Source: Gammaproteobacteria bacterium (GTDB lineage Bacteria > Pseudomonadota > Gammaproteobacteria > UWMA-0217). Taken from it: a DNA stretch of 50,808 nucleotides. The DNA is taken from assembly GCA_026981985.1 (NCBI GenBank), contig JALSHZ010000110.1:1-50808 (forward strand), in the 5' to 3' direction. The position numbers were made by a program, and so were the translations under genes. This document shows, in pieces, positions 19,601 through 25,538 of the stretch (its first letter is position 1; every line of letters starts with the position of its first letter). The notes below the pieces were generated by a model that saw nothing but the letters and a program-made list of their open reading frames with translations, ran no database searches and had not been told where the DNA came from.

Positions 19601-22600
19601 CCGCCAATGCGCCGCAGTACCGCTGCAAACGCGGCGGCATTGTCGTTCAGCATCGCGTCGATCGTCGGCATTGGGTCGAACAGCAGGCGTTCGCAGCCCA
19701 ATGGGTCGTAGCCGCCATCGCGTATCAGGCCCAGCAGGGTGAACAGTTCGACAAGCTCAGTCGATGCTGCCGTCAGCCGGGCAATCACGGCATCGAGGAG
19801 AATATGCGCTTCAGGTGTGGGCAGTGTGGCACCGGCTGCTGCGCTGGCATCGATCACCCAGCGGGGCCGCCGTACACCAAAGCAGTTGGCTTCGTGGAGG
19901 GTCAGCTCGACGCTGGCTTGTTCTGCCGTAGCGCCGAGTGGCAGGCGGATCGATGCTGATGCCCAGCGTACTTCGACTTCCTGCTGCAATGCGCCGGGGC
20001 CGCCGGCCAGCCAGCCGTCGGTCACGCCGAAGTGCAGCTCGATTCGCAGCTGCGGTTCATTGTGTGCCGCGAAGCCTGTGCCGCTGCTGCCGCGATCGAA
20101 GGAGACCAGTTCGAGCGTGGCGCCGGCACCGATCAGTATGCCACTAAGATCCAGGTCGAAAACCGGTACATCGACACCGAGATGCAGCGAGTCAGGCGGC
20201 TGTGGCGGCTCCGTGCGTGCTGCATAGCGGTAGTCGATGGCGTCGGCGATCAGGGCCGCCAGCCCATTGCCGACATCGTCTGCATCGAGCAAGCCGAATA
20301 CGGCGTCGATGGCCAGTCCGGGGCGGCGCGGAATGCTGCTGGCATCGGGCATCTCGCCCAGTGTTGTACCGGCAAAACCGGCGGCAGCGATGGCCTGATC
20401 GAGAATCGTCTGCATCTGTAGCAGCGGATCGGCTTCCAGCGCGATGAGTTCTTCGCTGGTTGTCTCGTCGCTGCCCGGCCGGCGGATCTGTTCCAGCAGG
20501 CGCAGGGCGTCTGCGCTCAGGCCAGACGTAAAGCCGCTGATACTGAGCTGCGTCCAGGGGCTGCCGACGGTGACGACACGTGTGATATGGCTGTTGCTTC
20601 GGGCTGCTTCGAGCGCGGCTGCGCCAGCGGCACCGTAGGCGATGACGGTAATGTCGGCGCTGCGGTTGGCCAGTGCTGCTTGCAGACGTGCGGCCTGTTC
20701 GCCGACGCCGCCGCGATCCGGGCGCTCGGCCGCCGCGGCAGCTGGCAGCGGCAGTGCCAGCGACCAGTGGCCTGTGGCGCTCGCCGCGATGCTGGCTGGC
20801 GGTGTTTCGCTGCGGGCATCGATGCTGTTGGCGTCGAAGGCGGTTGCCCAAAGATCCTCGCAGCCGACATAGAGGATGCCCTCCGGTTCGGTTTCGGACA
20901 CTTCGATGGCGAACATGTCGATGGCGCCCAGGGCGACGAGTTCCCGGTAGCTGTAGCCGTACAGGTCGATGCCGTTGACATCGTCCGGCAGTACCTGGGG
21001 CCGGCCGAGCAGGCCGTCAGTGCCGATGAAGCGCCCGGCCAGCAGCGCCAGACCTTCGTCGAGCCGGCTGCGTGCCGTCAGCAAGTCGCGCAGATCAGGC
21101 AGCACCCGGGCGGCATCACGCAAGGCTTTGACCAGCGTATCGGCATCGGGCGCCTCATCGCTGTCGAAGTAGCCTGGTGGTGGTTCATAGCGATGCAGGG
21201 GCAGGGGACAACCGGGCTCGAGCCAGGCAGCCAGACCGGGTGCCCGCGGCTCGCCGGAGATGGCGCTGCGGAACGGATCTTGTGCATTGCCGCTGCCCAG
21301 TGGTGTCGAACGCTGAAAACCGCTCAGCAGATAGGACAATGGCCCCAATGCAATGCGGATGTTGTCGCAGTCGAGCACCAGATCGGCCAGCCATGTCCGG
21401 CAGGCGGCTGCGGGATCGCTGATCAACTCGGTAAGACGCAGGCGCGCGCCCTCTCCGGTCCAGCCGATGAGTTCCAGCATCACGTCGATGACGGGTGATC
21501 CAAGGCGGCGAAGCAAGGCGGTGAGCGCGGTTTCGAGCTGCTGCCAGTCGGGTGCGAAGTCGATGCTGCCGTCGCTGTTGAAGCGTGGTAGTGGCAGGTT
21601 GATGGCTGGCAGCTCGAAACCGGAGGCGTCGCTGTCGTCGACTTCCAGCGCCAGACCAGGGGCGTGCACGGCGATGCCGATGCCCGCGCGCGCCGACCAG
21701 GCGACTTCGATACCAAATGCTTCTGCCAGTAGATCGGCGGGGCCAATATCGAAACGGGCAGTGCTGCGATCGCTGCGGCGAACCAGGAGCTGGCCTGCGC
21801 AGCCACTGCAAAAACGCGCTGACGGTTCAGCCACGTCGATGCGCGCCAGGCTGACGCGCGCGGCGACGACGGTTTCGTAATCGTCGAATACGGTTGTCTG
21901 AATGTCGACAACAAGGTCGACGGCGATCTCGTTGTCTTCGGTCCAGATCGCGAGTTCAGCCGGGGCGATTGGCAGGCGCCAGGGATCGTCGCTGCTGCCG
22001 CTGCCCGGGAGTGCGTTGCTGTCACCGGTCAGCAGTTCGCGCGCCGCTTCGAGGACTTCACCAAAGGCCGCGCTGTCAGCCATCAGGCTGGCCCAGTAGC
22101 CGCGCACGGCAGCAAGCGGATCGCTGAGAATGTCGGTCGATGCCAAAGCGTCAATGCTGTCAGGCGGGTTCAGCCCGATCAGTATTGCGGTGAGTTCACC
22201 CGGTCGGCCCAGATCGTTGAGCGCATTCAGCAAGGCGGCATCGACCACCGCACTGGCGGCGTCGAGCGCGGCGTCGGGGCTTGACAGATCGAGCAGTGGA
22301 TGGCTGGCGCCGTTGAGCGTGACGTCGTGGGCGGTGAGCGCAAAGGCTGGACGGCCTTCGCTGAGTACAAAGCCGACGTGCATCGAACCGATTGCCGGGT
22401 CGCCCGATAGGAGTGGTGATGCGCTGCCCGCATCCGCGCCAAAGACGGCGGCGGCGTCCAGCGCCGGAAAGGCGACGACACTGGCGCTGCTGGTATCGGC
22501 TGTGAGGAGGTCGGCTGCCACTTTGACTGCGGCACCGTCGCGCGGTTGCAGCGTGGCTTCGATCCACGGCGTGATTTGAATGCCTCCGCCAGTCGTTGCC

Positions 22601-23601
22601 GCAACCCGCAGGCCCACGGCTGCCTGTACTGACCCCACGGTGAAGGTGATTGCATCGCGTGTGGCGTCGAGGCTGCCGCCAAACAGATTGGCAAATTCAC
22701 CGAGCCAGGCATCACGGGATGCATCGTTGCTGACAATCGTTTCGAGCCAGTTGACGAGGGCGGGAATGCCATCGCTGAGCAGCTCTTCGAGCGGCAACGG
22801 CGGAATATCCGTGACCAATCGCAGCCCGAGCAAGGCTGAAAGGGCGGCAAACGTGCTGGTGTCGCTGTCCCCCGTTTGCAGTGCTTCGGCTTGAGCCTGG
22901 ATCAGGCCGATCAGGAATTCGAGGACTTCCGGGCCGAGTGCGTCGAGCGTATCGATATCGAGCGCAAGATCCCGGGCTGTGCTGGTGCCCGGCAGTTGCA
23001 GGCGACGCAGCCCCAATGCCAGCGAGAACTCGCCCGCAGCCGCCGTGGGGATCGATGCGGCGAGGTAGACACCACCGAGAAACAGTTCTCCCGTTGTGGG
23101 GGCGTCATTCGAGATGGTGAGGTCGAGGCTTAGTTCGATGTCACCACCGGCGCGTCCCAGCAGTAACCAGTCGGGTTGTGAGCCGGAGGTATCGAGGCCA
23201 CTGCCGCCTTCGCGCGGCAGCTGGAAGACGGGGACGTAGGCGCGTACCGATACCGCAGGGGTCGCGTCGCCGCTGGCATATTCCAGGCCGAAGCCGACAT
23301 GCGCCACCCCGCCCAGGGCTTCGATGACGACGAATACGGTGGCACCCGAATCGGCGAACAGCGGCAGCCAGACCGCTTCATCACGCTGACTGCGATCGGG
23401 CGCGCCCAGTACCTCGTCGACGAATGCCAGCAGTGCTTCGCGCTGGTCATCGGCGTAGATGATCGAACGCAAGCCGGGCTTGCTGCCGTCGGCGCTACCG
23501 AGGGGATCTTCGAACCAGTCGCCGTTGAGTTCGCCGTTTTCGGTCAGGCCGATGGCTTCGGCCAGGCTGGCAAAGACATCGAGCTCGGTAGAACCTTCCA
23601 T
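13606..23601 (-). CDS. Giant 3331-residue protein with DUF6603-like region
   Basis: The largest gene in the window encodes about 350 kDa. It lacks a signal peptide and membrane helices. Long stretches alternate short beta-strands with Asp/Gly turns. Residues about 2140-2610 (LEQFGFDTTEVNGSITG through PPAFFVTGIGGGLGINRG) match my recollection of DUF6603, a region found in very large proteins. Residues about 980-1015 recall an alpha/beta-hydrolase nucleophile elbow, but the usual GxSxG reads AYGAAGA. Two related modules lie near 495-554 and 729-797 (GSGSSDDPWR and GSGNAQDPFR). A lone CSGC occurs near 600. The last 30 residues are Lys/Arg-rich. The ATG at 23601 follows GGAGG and lies one base past the previous stop. 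The frame is intact for 10 kb, which argues for selection. Function unknown; a rod-like scaffold or a hydrophobic-ligand conduit are guesses. Confidence 0.85.
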   Translation of the reverse strand: MEGSTELDVFASLAEAIGLTENGELNGDWFEDPLGSADGSKPGLRSIIYADDQREALLAFVDEVLGAPDRSQRDEAVWLPLFADSGATVFVVIEALGGVAHVGFGLEYASGDATPAVSVRAYVPVFQLPREGGSGLDTSGSQPDWLLLGRAGGDIELSLDLTISNDAPTTGELFLGGVYLAASIPTAAAGEFSLALGLRRLQLPGTSTARDLALDIDTLDALGPEVLEFLIGLIQAQAEALQTGDSDTSTFAALSALLGLRLVTDIPPLPLEELLSDGIPALVNWLETIVSNDASRDAWLGEFANLFGGSLDATRDAITFTVGSVQAAVGLRVAATTGGGIQITPWIEATLQPRDGAAVKVAADLLTADTSSASVVAFPALDAAAVFGADAGSASPLLSGDPAIGSMHVGFVLSEGRPAFALTAHDVTLNGASHPLLDLSSPDAALDAASAVVDAALLNALNDLGRPGELTAILIGLNPPDSIDALASTDILSDPLAAVRGYWASLMADSAAFGEVLEAARELLTGDSNALPGSGSSDDPWRLPIAPAELAIWTEDNEIAVDLVVDIQTTVFDDYETVVAARVSLARIDVAEPSARFCSGCAGQLLVRRSDRSTARFDIGPADLLAEAFGIEVAWSARAGIGIAVHAPGLALEVDDSDASGFELPAINLPLPRFNSDGSIDFAPDWQQLETALTALLRRLGSPVIDVMLELIGWTGEGARLRLTELISDPAAACRTWLADLVLDCDNIRIALGPLSYLLSGFQRSTPLGSGNAQDPFRSAISGEPRAPGLAAWLEPGCPLPLHRYEPPPGYFDSDEAPDADTLVKALRDAARVLPDLRDLLTARSRLDEGLALLAGRFIGTDGLLGRPQVLPDDVNGIDLYGYSYRELVALGAIDMFAIEVSETEPEGILYVGCEDLWATAFDANSIDARSETPPASIAASATGHWSLALPLPAAAAAERPDRGGVGEQAARLQAALANRSADITVIAYGAAGAAALEAARSNSHITRVVTVGSPWTQLSISGFTSGLSADALRLLEQIRRPGSDETTSEELIALEADPLLQMQTILDQAIAAAGFAGTTLGEMPDASSIPRRPGLAIDAVFGLLDADDVGNGLAALIADAIDYRYAARTEPPQPPDSLHLGVDVPVFDLDLSGILIGAGATLELVSFDRGSSGTGFAAHNEPQLRIELHFGVTDGWLAGGPGALQQEVEVRWASASIRLPLGATAEQASVELTLHEANCFGVRRPRWVIDASAAAGATLPTPEAHILLDAVIARLTAASTELVELFTLLGLIRDGGYDPLGCERLLFDPMPTIDAMLNDNAAAFAAVLRRIGGFDGDDSTLHWGSELATVTIDLQTRNVGVVVSHSPPDLPPMQLSLSLAAAGELSIDAALGTIDPPTGGIALQTAFTTSPTTSGALNIAWQLPGAAAPSSIDLLAPGDKLDELIKLAASLLPATLIAGFVDNMRDRAATTASDTIDTMLDGLSLLEPAASETARGRIRLPWALFLDPAAWLQHAAAGWVADPFGQAVATFDALVPLVAPSRSGPGWPLSDDITLRYGVADGRLNLSIDVAVNHSLDSADLQLRINGGLTIETSGSVAPLLTSSLAFDERGLALAIAPSLRLDMLRPAPTAPLPIFPGGPGFGALLGAGVGMAIPAVLNALIAERSTTPATLMSDVAQALFDLGEALDLLESGEFSEARITAFAADPAAILMAHLGDLVVSAIDNLASALDPDSNLIQVVAAGSGKKRLTFGASAAFSLTFDGSSSGPAIELGGAIDIGDVGTLSVDAVRLGLDGVRVAGRFSASGFDVGNGLELRPVITIRAGVTGSGFDRLLGVGLITDASGEQSVEARWGLDAMPPRLVTVERSAGSESENSDLDSVALALLSQAVSMASNIALDALDPLGNQVVDVLQGVVFSGGTTLDTQLFADFADPDALLKRLYQLAFNLAGAGIGITIDDTLHIGFNKKGNVAGIVVSLDAGKRIPLSSADPTIELEIVADWITAPGIEPGLSVYLLKQVGDVFTLDASVDLAGLGIRVGKTSGPLLNLGTMAIDAIAVHTYGSIAGNQLGGGIQVQLDGLAFSPAAGSGNNTVANTLMSDAADSASPAARPAFSPSFAVQKPPGGDLGISLRAGDPPGPWWVAVQRQLGPLYLEQFGFDTTEVNGSITGISLLFDARVSLFGLSAEVDQLGLHWLGGDVFDVGNWAVDLQGLGISADMSGISISGGLLKTDLEGTISYVGMLMGRFSVYGLSLFGGYTDDNGSPSFFVFGAVLGPIGGPPAFFVTGIGGGLGINRGLRVPDDLAKFNEYPFIKALDPAAPVSTSPLQELRELSNYFPPEAGNLWFAAGISFSSFALVDGVAVVSVSFGSGLEVNLLGLARMALPRPEAALVSIELGLLARFSTEDGQFLIQAQLTDNSWLLYPEVRLTGGFGFATWWKGPNAGQFVLTLGGYHPSFSRSGYPIVPRLGLEWRVTDEIVIKGASYFALTSEALMAGVDIEVSADYGYAWVRIAFGANAIVYFDPFYFIADAYARISAGLKIKTFLGTIRFSISIGARIEVEGPRFHGKAVIEIGPCDITVKFGSSSKEPGVYVDWAGFVPKYLEQTTPGHASVISAVTGQGSLPASTGGDTSAPSSDGSAERPFEVFAEFELTVVTTVPTTGFNFGAAVDSISINPMLSNGSSTRLGLSPMNASELTSTLAFRLDHWDGSKWVDQTGELAPLVRDMKEEARAGSGPSFALDAFPIGVWGEPEDSDQPSSPIPQGEVIFAGSRVKMVAAADIQGITGPEIDYYRVESGRRPLPLSATGNSRQLLLGEAATLGIATFADDSITALAAAEKQLFGEPRVVPGLLGQRRRSATARASYARSRSAPPLFGSLAEGIAPRNGKRSDVAIMPAPPTVVGKTPRAPFVASYLTAGAGVGSRVSATTVANQRIKRRPAPSTDSVRGRLGRSLPIKLTSTAPAPVISDNTVILRGSVPQTNAGGLARSYRGGHVGSSVGGALVAGLSAGLPARAAAGGRRPRALAPGGRLRAGDVISLRLPDAAIDTDAARPRLSVDGEARVVLLRGNGAVLADQLVSNTDIDIPPGAAIVAAQANGGRRDVDTPGGMPVIGWHNESRIARLGGHSALAAGSVLHIEGASGKTRIGWAFAADVVRGAAAVSTRFALAEVRTVGVILRGSEARRLEDFGIELHGATRATNNNGEPIEPVVVQAGNRSMLLFQIVPDAQRSDFVLRITTGGTRQIAGVIGTLASVDELADLIAERGLVPIVARLRAVSGDGCTLSWEQPAPPVHGDSSPSGPAPKATTKKSVSKKSTRKKRVKRHKDKPARGDS

Positions 23602-23602
23602 C

Positions 23603-24202
23603 TCAGGCCTCCGCGCTCAGCTTGTGACGTGCAATGGGCTGCACCAGCAACTTGCCCGGTGCGGCGGCGATACTGCCGGGCACCAGAGGGCGTCCGCGTT
23701 TGTCGTTGCCAACGGCGCCGGCGATCACGCTTGCCGTTTCGAGCAGGGTTTCCCAGGCGAAAGCAACAATGGCATCGTGCCAGGTATCGACGATTGCCGC
23801 CGGGCCTTCGAGATCGGTGAATGTGGTCATCACCAGGCCGGCGGGCGCTTTTCGCGTGCCGACACCCAGGGGGACTGGAATGCCAACACGCTTGTGTTGA
23901 TCGCATTCGACCGTCGCGGTAATGGTGACGACGCCACTGGAACAGCGAATATTGGTCCTGTCGCTATGGACGAGCAGTTCGTTCCGGCCAAGCGTCCAGA
24001 CTACGGTCGGCGTCGAGCGACGCGGCAGATCCAGCACCCGTCTGACGACGGAATGAACGATTTCCCGGGCGTCGCTGACCGGGACTTCGATGGTCGCTGG
24101 CGCGAGATCGCCAGCGTCGAGTACAACCCCCTTGTCGAGTTGATGAAACCAGTCGAACTGGCCGAGATCGACTCCCACAACCCTCATGGACGCGTTTGCC
24201 AC
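23603..24202 (-). CDS. First gene of giant operon, unknown 199-aa protein
   Basis: This 199-residue protein starts with GTG at 24202, eight bases after a strong AAGGAG. An internal ATG at 24187 (MRVVGVDLG) is an alternative start without as good a ribosome site. No signal peptide or membrane helix is present. Mixed alpha/beta composition is visible: VVGVDLGQFDWFHQLDKG, then STPTVVWTLGRNELLVHSD, then a central beta stretch (SGVVTITATVECDQHKR), and a C-terminal helix around TWHDAIVAFAWETLLETA. No family is recognised. As the leading gene it sits directly behind the putative promoter. Its stop is one base before the start of the 3331-residue gene, so it may be a chaperone, assembly factor or regulator for the giant protein. 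That role is inferred only from position. Confidence 0.72.
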   Translation of the reverse strand: MANASMRVVGVDLGQFDWFHQLDKGVVLDAGDLAPATIEVPVSDAREIVHSVVRRVLDLPRRSTPTVVWTLGRNELLVHSDRTNIRCSSGVVTITATVECDQHKRVGIPVPLGVGTRKAPAGLVMTTFTDLEGPAAIVDTWHDAIVAFAWETLLETASVIAGAVGNDKRGRPLVPGSIAAAPGKLLVQPIARHKLSAEA

Positions 24203-24253
24203 TGAGACCGCTCCTTGCGAATTGCGTATCTTGATGTGAAAAGTTGTGTCCGT

Positions 24254-24287
24254 TTTATAAAGGTAGTCTGTTTTCGACGTTTGTCAA
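24254..24287 (-). promoter_or_regulatory. Candidate promoter of the giant operon
   Basis: Reading the minus strand, a perfect TTGACA (24287-24282) is followed after 16 bases by TACCTT (24265-24260). A better-looking TATAAA (24259-24254) lies at a 22-base spacing, which is too long for a standard promoter. Transcription would start about 50 bases before the GTG at 24202. This is the only good -35 hexamer noticed before the operon, so expression of all six genes may depend on it. Confidence 0.4.
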
Positions 24288-24399
24288 AGTCTGAATTGGA
24301 AGGTGCCGCTCGTCGAAGGCGGTTTTGCCGGTCGGTATTTCTTAGTGAATGGTGAGAGCGCAGACAGGAGTCGAGAGCTGCCATCTCGCTCCCGGTAAG

Positions 24400-24517
24400 A
24401 GAGGGTGTCGTAAAACGACAGCCACGCGCGGCACAGGGAGGTGGCGCCAGATTCAACAACGACTAAGTTGTTGAATCTGTGAGGAAAGGAAAATCGCACT
24501 TTTTTGCGACAGCCTCT
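24400..24517. mobile_element. MITE-like 118-bp palindromic insertion
   Basis: Outer inverted ends read AGAGGGTGTCGTAAAA at the left and, as reverse complement, AGAGGCTGTCGCAAAA at the right, with two mismatches in 16. They are flanked by a possible short target duplication AAG (24397-24399 and 24518-24520), or TAAG if the terminal T is counted as target. Inside is a perfect 13-bp stem (24448-24460 with 24467-24479, loop GACTAA). No transposase is encoded. The ends resemble those of some IS elements that begin GAGGSTGTCG. It lies between the giant operon promoter and the transport operon. Confidence 0.55.
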
Positions 24518-24555
24518 AAGAAATCCTGGCTGGACTGAACGAGAATCCCTGCCCG

Positions 24556-24580
24556 TCAAAAGACCAGCTGAGGGCTGGTC
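24556..24580 (-). terminator. Intrinsic terminator after the cytochrome c'-like gene
   Basis: On the minus strand GACCAGC (24580-24574) pairs with GCTGGTC (24568-24562) across a 5-base loop, and the stem is followed by TTTT (24561-24558). It lies about 20 bases past the stop codon at 24601. It is therefore a reasonable end point for the transport operon transcript before the giant operon begins. Confidence 0.6.
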
Positions 24581-24600
24581 AGTCTGCGGGGGAAGTTTGT

Positions 24601-25071
24601 TTATTGAGAGGCGGTTTTGATCTGGTAAGTTGCATGGCAGCCCACACAGTTGCTCATCAGTGTACCGAGCGCTTCCAGCGTCTGTGTTGTGTCGCCGAAA
24701 GATTCTGCGTCGAGCGCCAATTGGTCGAAGGCTTGATGGGTGCCAAAGCCGAGTTTCTTGAAGGCGATAGGCAGCTTTTTGACCAGGCTGGCTGGGACTT
24801 CGCCCTGGGCAGCAGAACCCACTTTGCGGGCGGCAGTGGCGACGGCTTGCATGTCGTTTCTGTTGGCCGCGAGAGTGATTGTCTGTACTGCTGCGAGGAA
24901 GGCTCGCATCTCTTCGAGCACCAGTGCTCGCTCACTTTCGCTCAGCACCAGCGCGGTGCGCGGGTCATTTTTGTTTCCCGCTTCGGTTTCACCCTTGATA
25001 ACGAAAACATAGAGTAGCCCGGCGATGGCAATGGCGAGTATCAGCAGCAGAGGGCAGCAGAGTTTTTTCAC
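24601..25071 (-). CDS. Cytochrome c'-like haem protein
   Basis: The start is a GTG at 25071, two bases after the stress-protein stop and six bases after AGGA. This gives 156 residues. An N-terminal hydrophobic segment (LLLILAIAIAGLLYVFV) acts as a signal peptide or membrane anchor. One haem-binding CVGCH lies at residues 142-146, close to the C-terminus, as in the four-helix cytochrome c'/c556 family. The body is predicted helical. Members bind haem in the periplasm and are linked to nitric oxide binding or electron transfer. The close coupling to a stress protein and a TRAP permease is unusual. A longer upstream reading frame exists but overlaps the stress-protein gene and would lose the signal position. 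The exact role here is not known. Confidence 0.8.
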   Translation of the reverse strand: MKKLCCPLLLILAIAIAGLLYVFVIKGETEAGNKNDPRTALVLSESERALVLEEMRAFLAAVQTITLAANRNDMQAVATAARKVGSAAQGEVPASLVKKLPIAFKKLGFGTHQAFDQLALDAESFGDTTQTLEALGTLMSNCVGCHATYQIKTASQ

Positions 25072-25073
25072 TG

Positions 25074-25523
25074 TTAATCCTGTTCCTGTTGTCGTGGTGG
25101 CCGCACCAGCAGTACGGAGCATTTCGCATGGCGGATGACGTGCGCCGAGGTAGCGCCGAGTTCTGCCATCGGGCTGCGGCGGATTTTCGGTGGCAGCACG
25201 ATTAGGTCGGCCTGGATTTTTTCCGAGATCTTCAGAATCGACTCTCTGACGCTGCCTTCAGCGACGATGGGGCGGATGGGGATGTCGGTGGGTAGCTGCT
25301 CCTTGATGAACTTTTTCAAGCCTTTCATGACGGCCTGATTAAGTTTGTCATCGGCGTCTTCGGGGAAGAACTGTTCGACCACCGCCATGCCAAAATCCGG
25401 CACGACGGACATGACGTTCAAGTTCGCCTTGTGTTGCCGGGCGATTGCCACCGCTTCGGGGAGGACGTGTTTCCAGGAGCGCGGGCGGTCCTGGTCGATG
25501 TAAATCAGAATGTTCTTGTACAT
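25074..25523 (-). CDS. Universal stress protein (UspA family)
   Basis: This is a 149-residue single-domain Usp protein. It begins MYKNILIYIDQD, the usual first strand and Asp, and ends with HVIRHAKCSVLLVR, the usual last helix and strand. The nucleotide-binding loop normally reads G-2x-G-9x-G(S/T). Here it is PPKIRRSPMAELGATS near residues 110-125, lacking the first two glycines, so tight ATP binding is doubtful. The start at 25523 follows GAGGG. It lies 16 bases after the TRAP permease gene. A Usp protein regulates a TRAP transporter in Halomonas (TeaD with TeaABC), so a similar regulatory role for the neighbouring permease is a reasonable inference. Confidence 0.85.
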   Translation of the reverse strand: MYKNILIYIDQDRPRSWKHVLPEAVAIARQHKANLNVMSVVPDFGMAVVEQFFPEDADDKLNQAVMKGLKKFIKEQLPTDIPIRPIVAEGSVRESILKISEKIQADLIVLPPKIRRSPMAELGATSAHVIRHAKCSVLLVRPPRQQEQD

Positions 25524-25538
25524 GGTGTTGCCCTCGAA

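Noticed and set aside
3059-24202. Giant operon as a phage-tail-like contractile injection system
   Set aside because: No sheath, tube, baseplate spike, AAA+ ATPase or tape-measure feature was seen, so this label is not supported by sequence.
24448-24479. Perfect 13-bp hairpin as a transcription terminator
   Set aside because: No T-run follows on either strand, and the hairpin lies inside larger inverted ends, so a mobile element is a better explanation.
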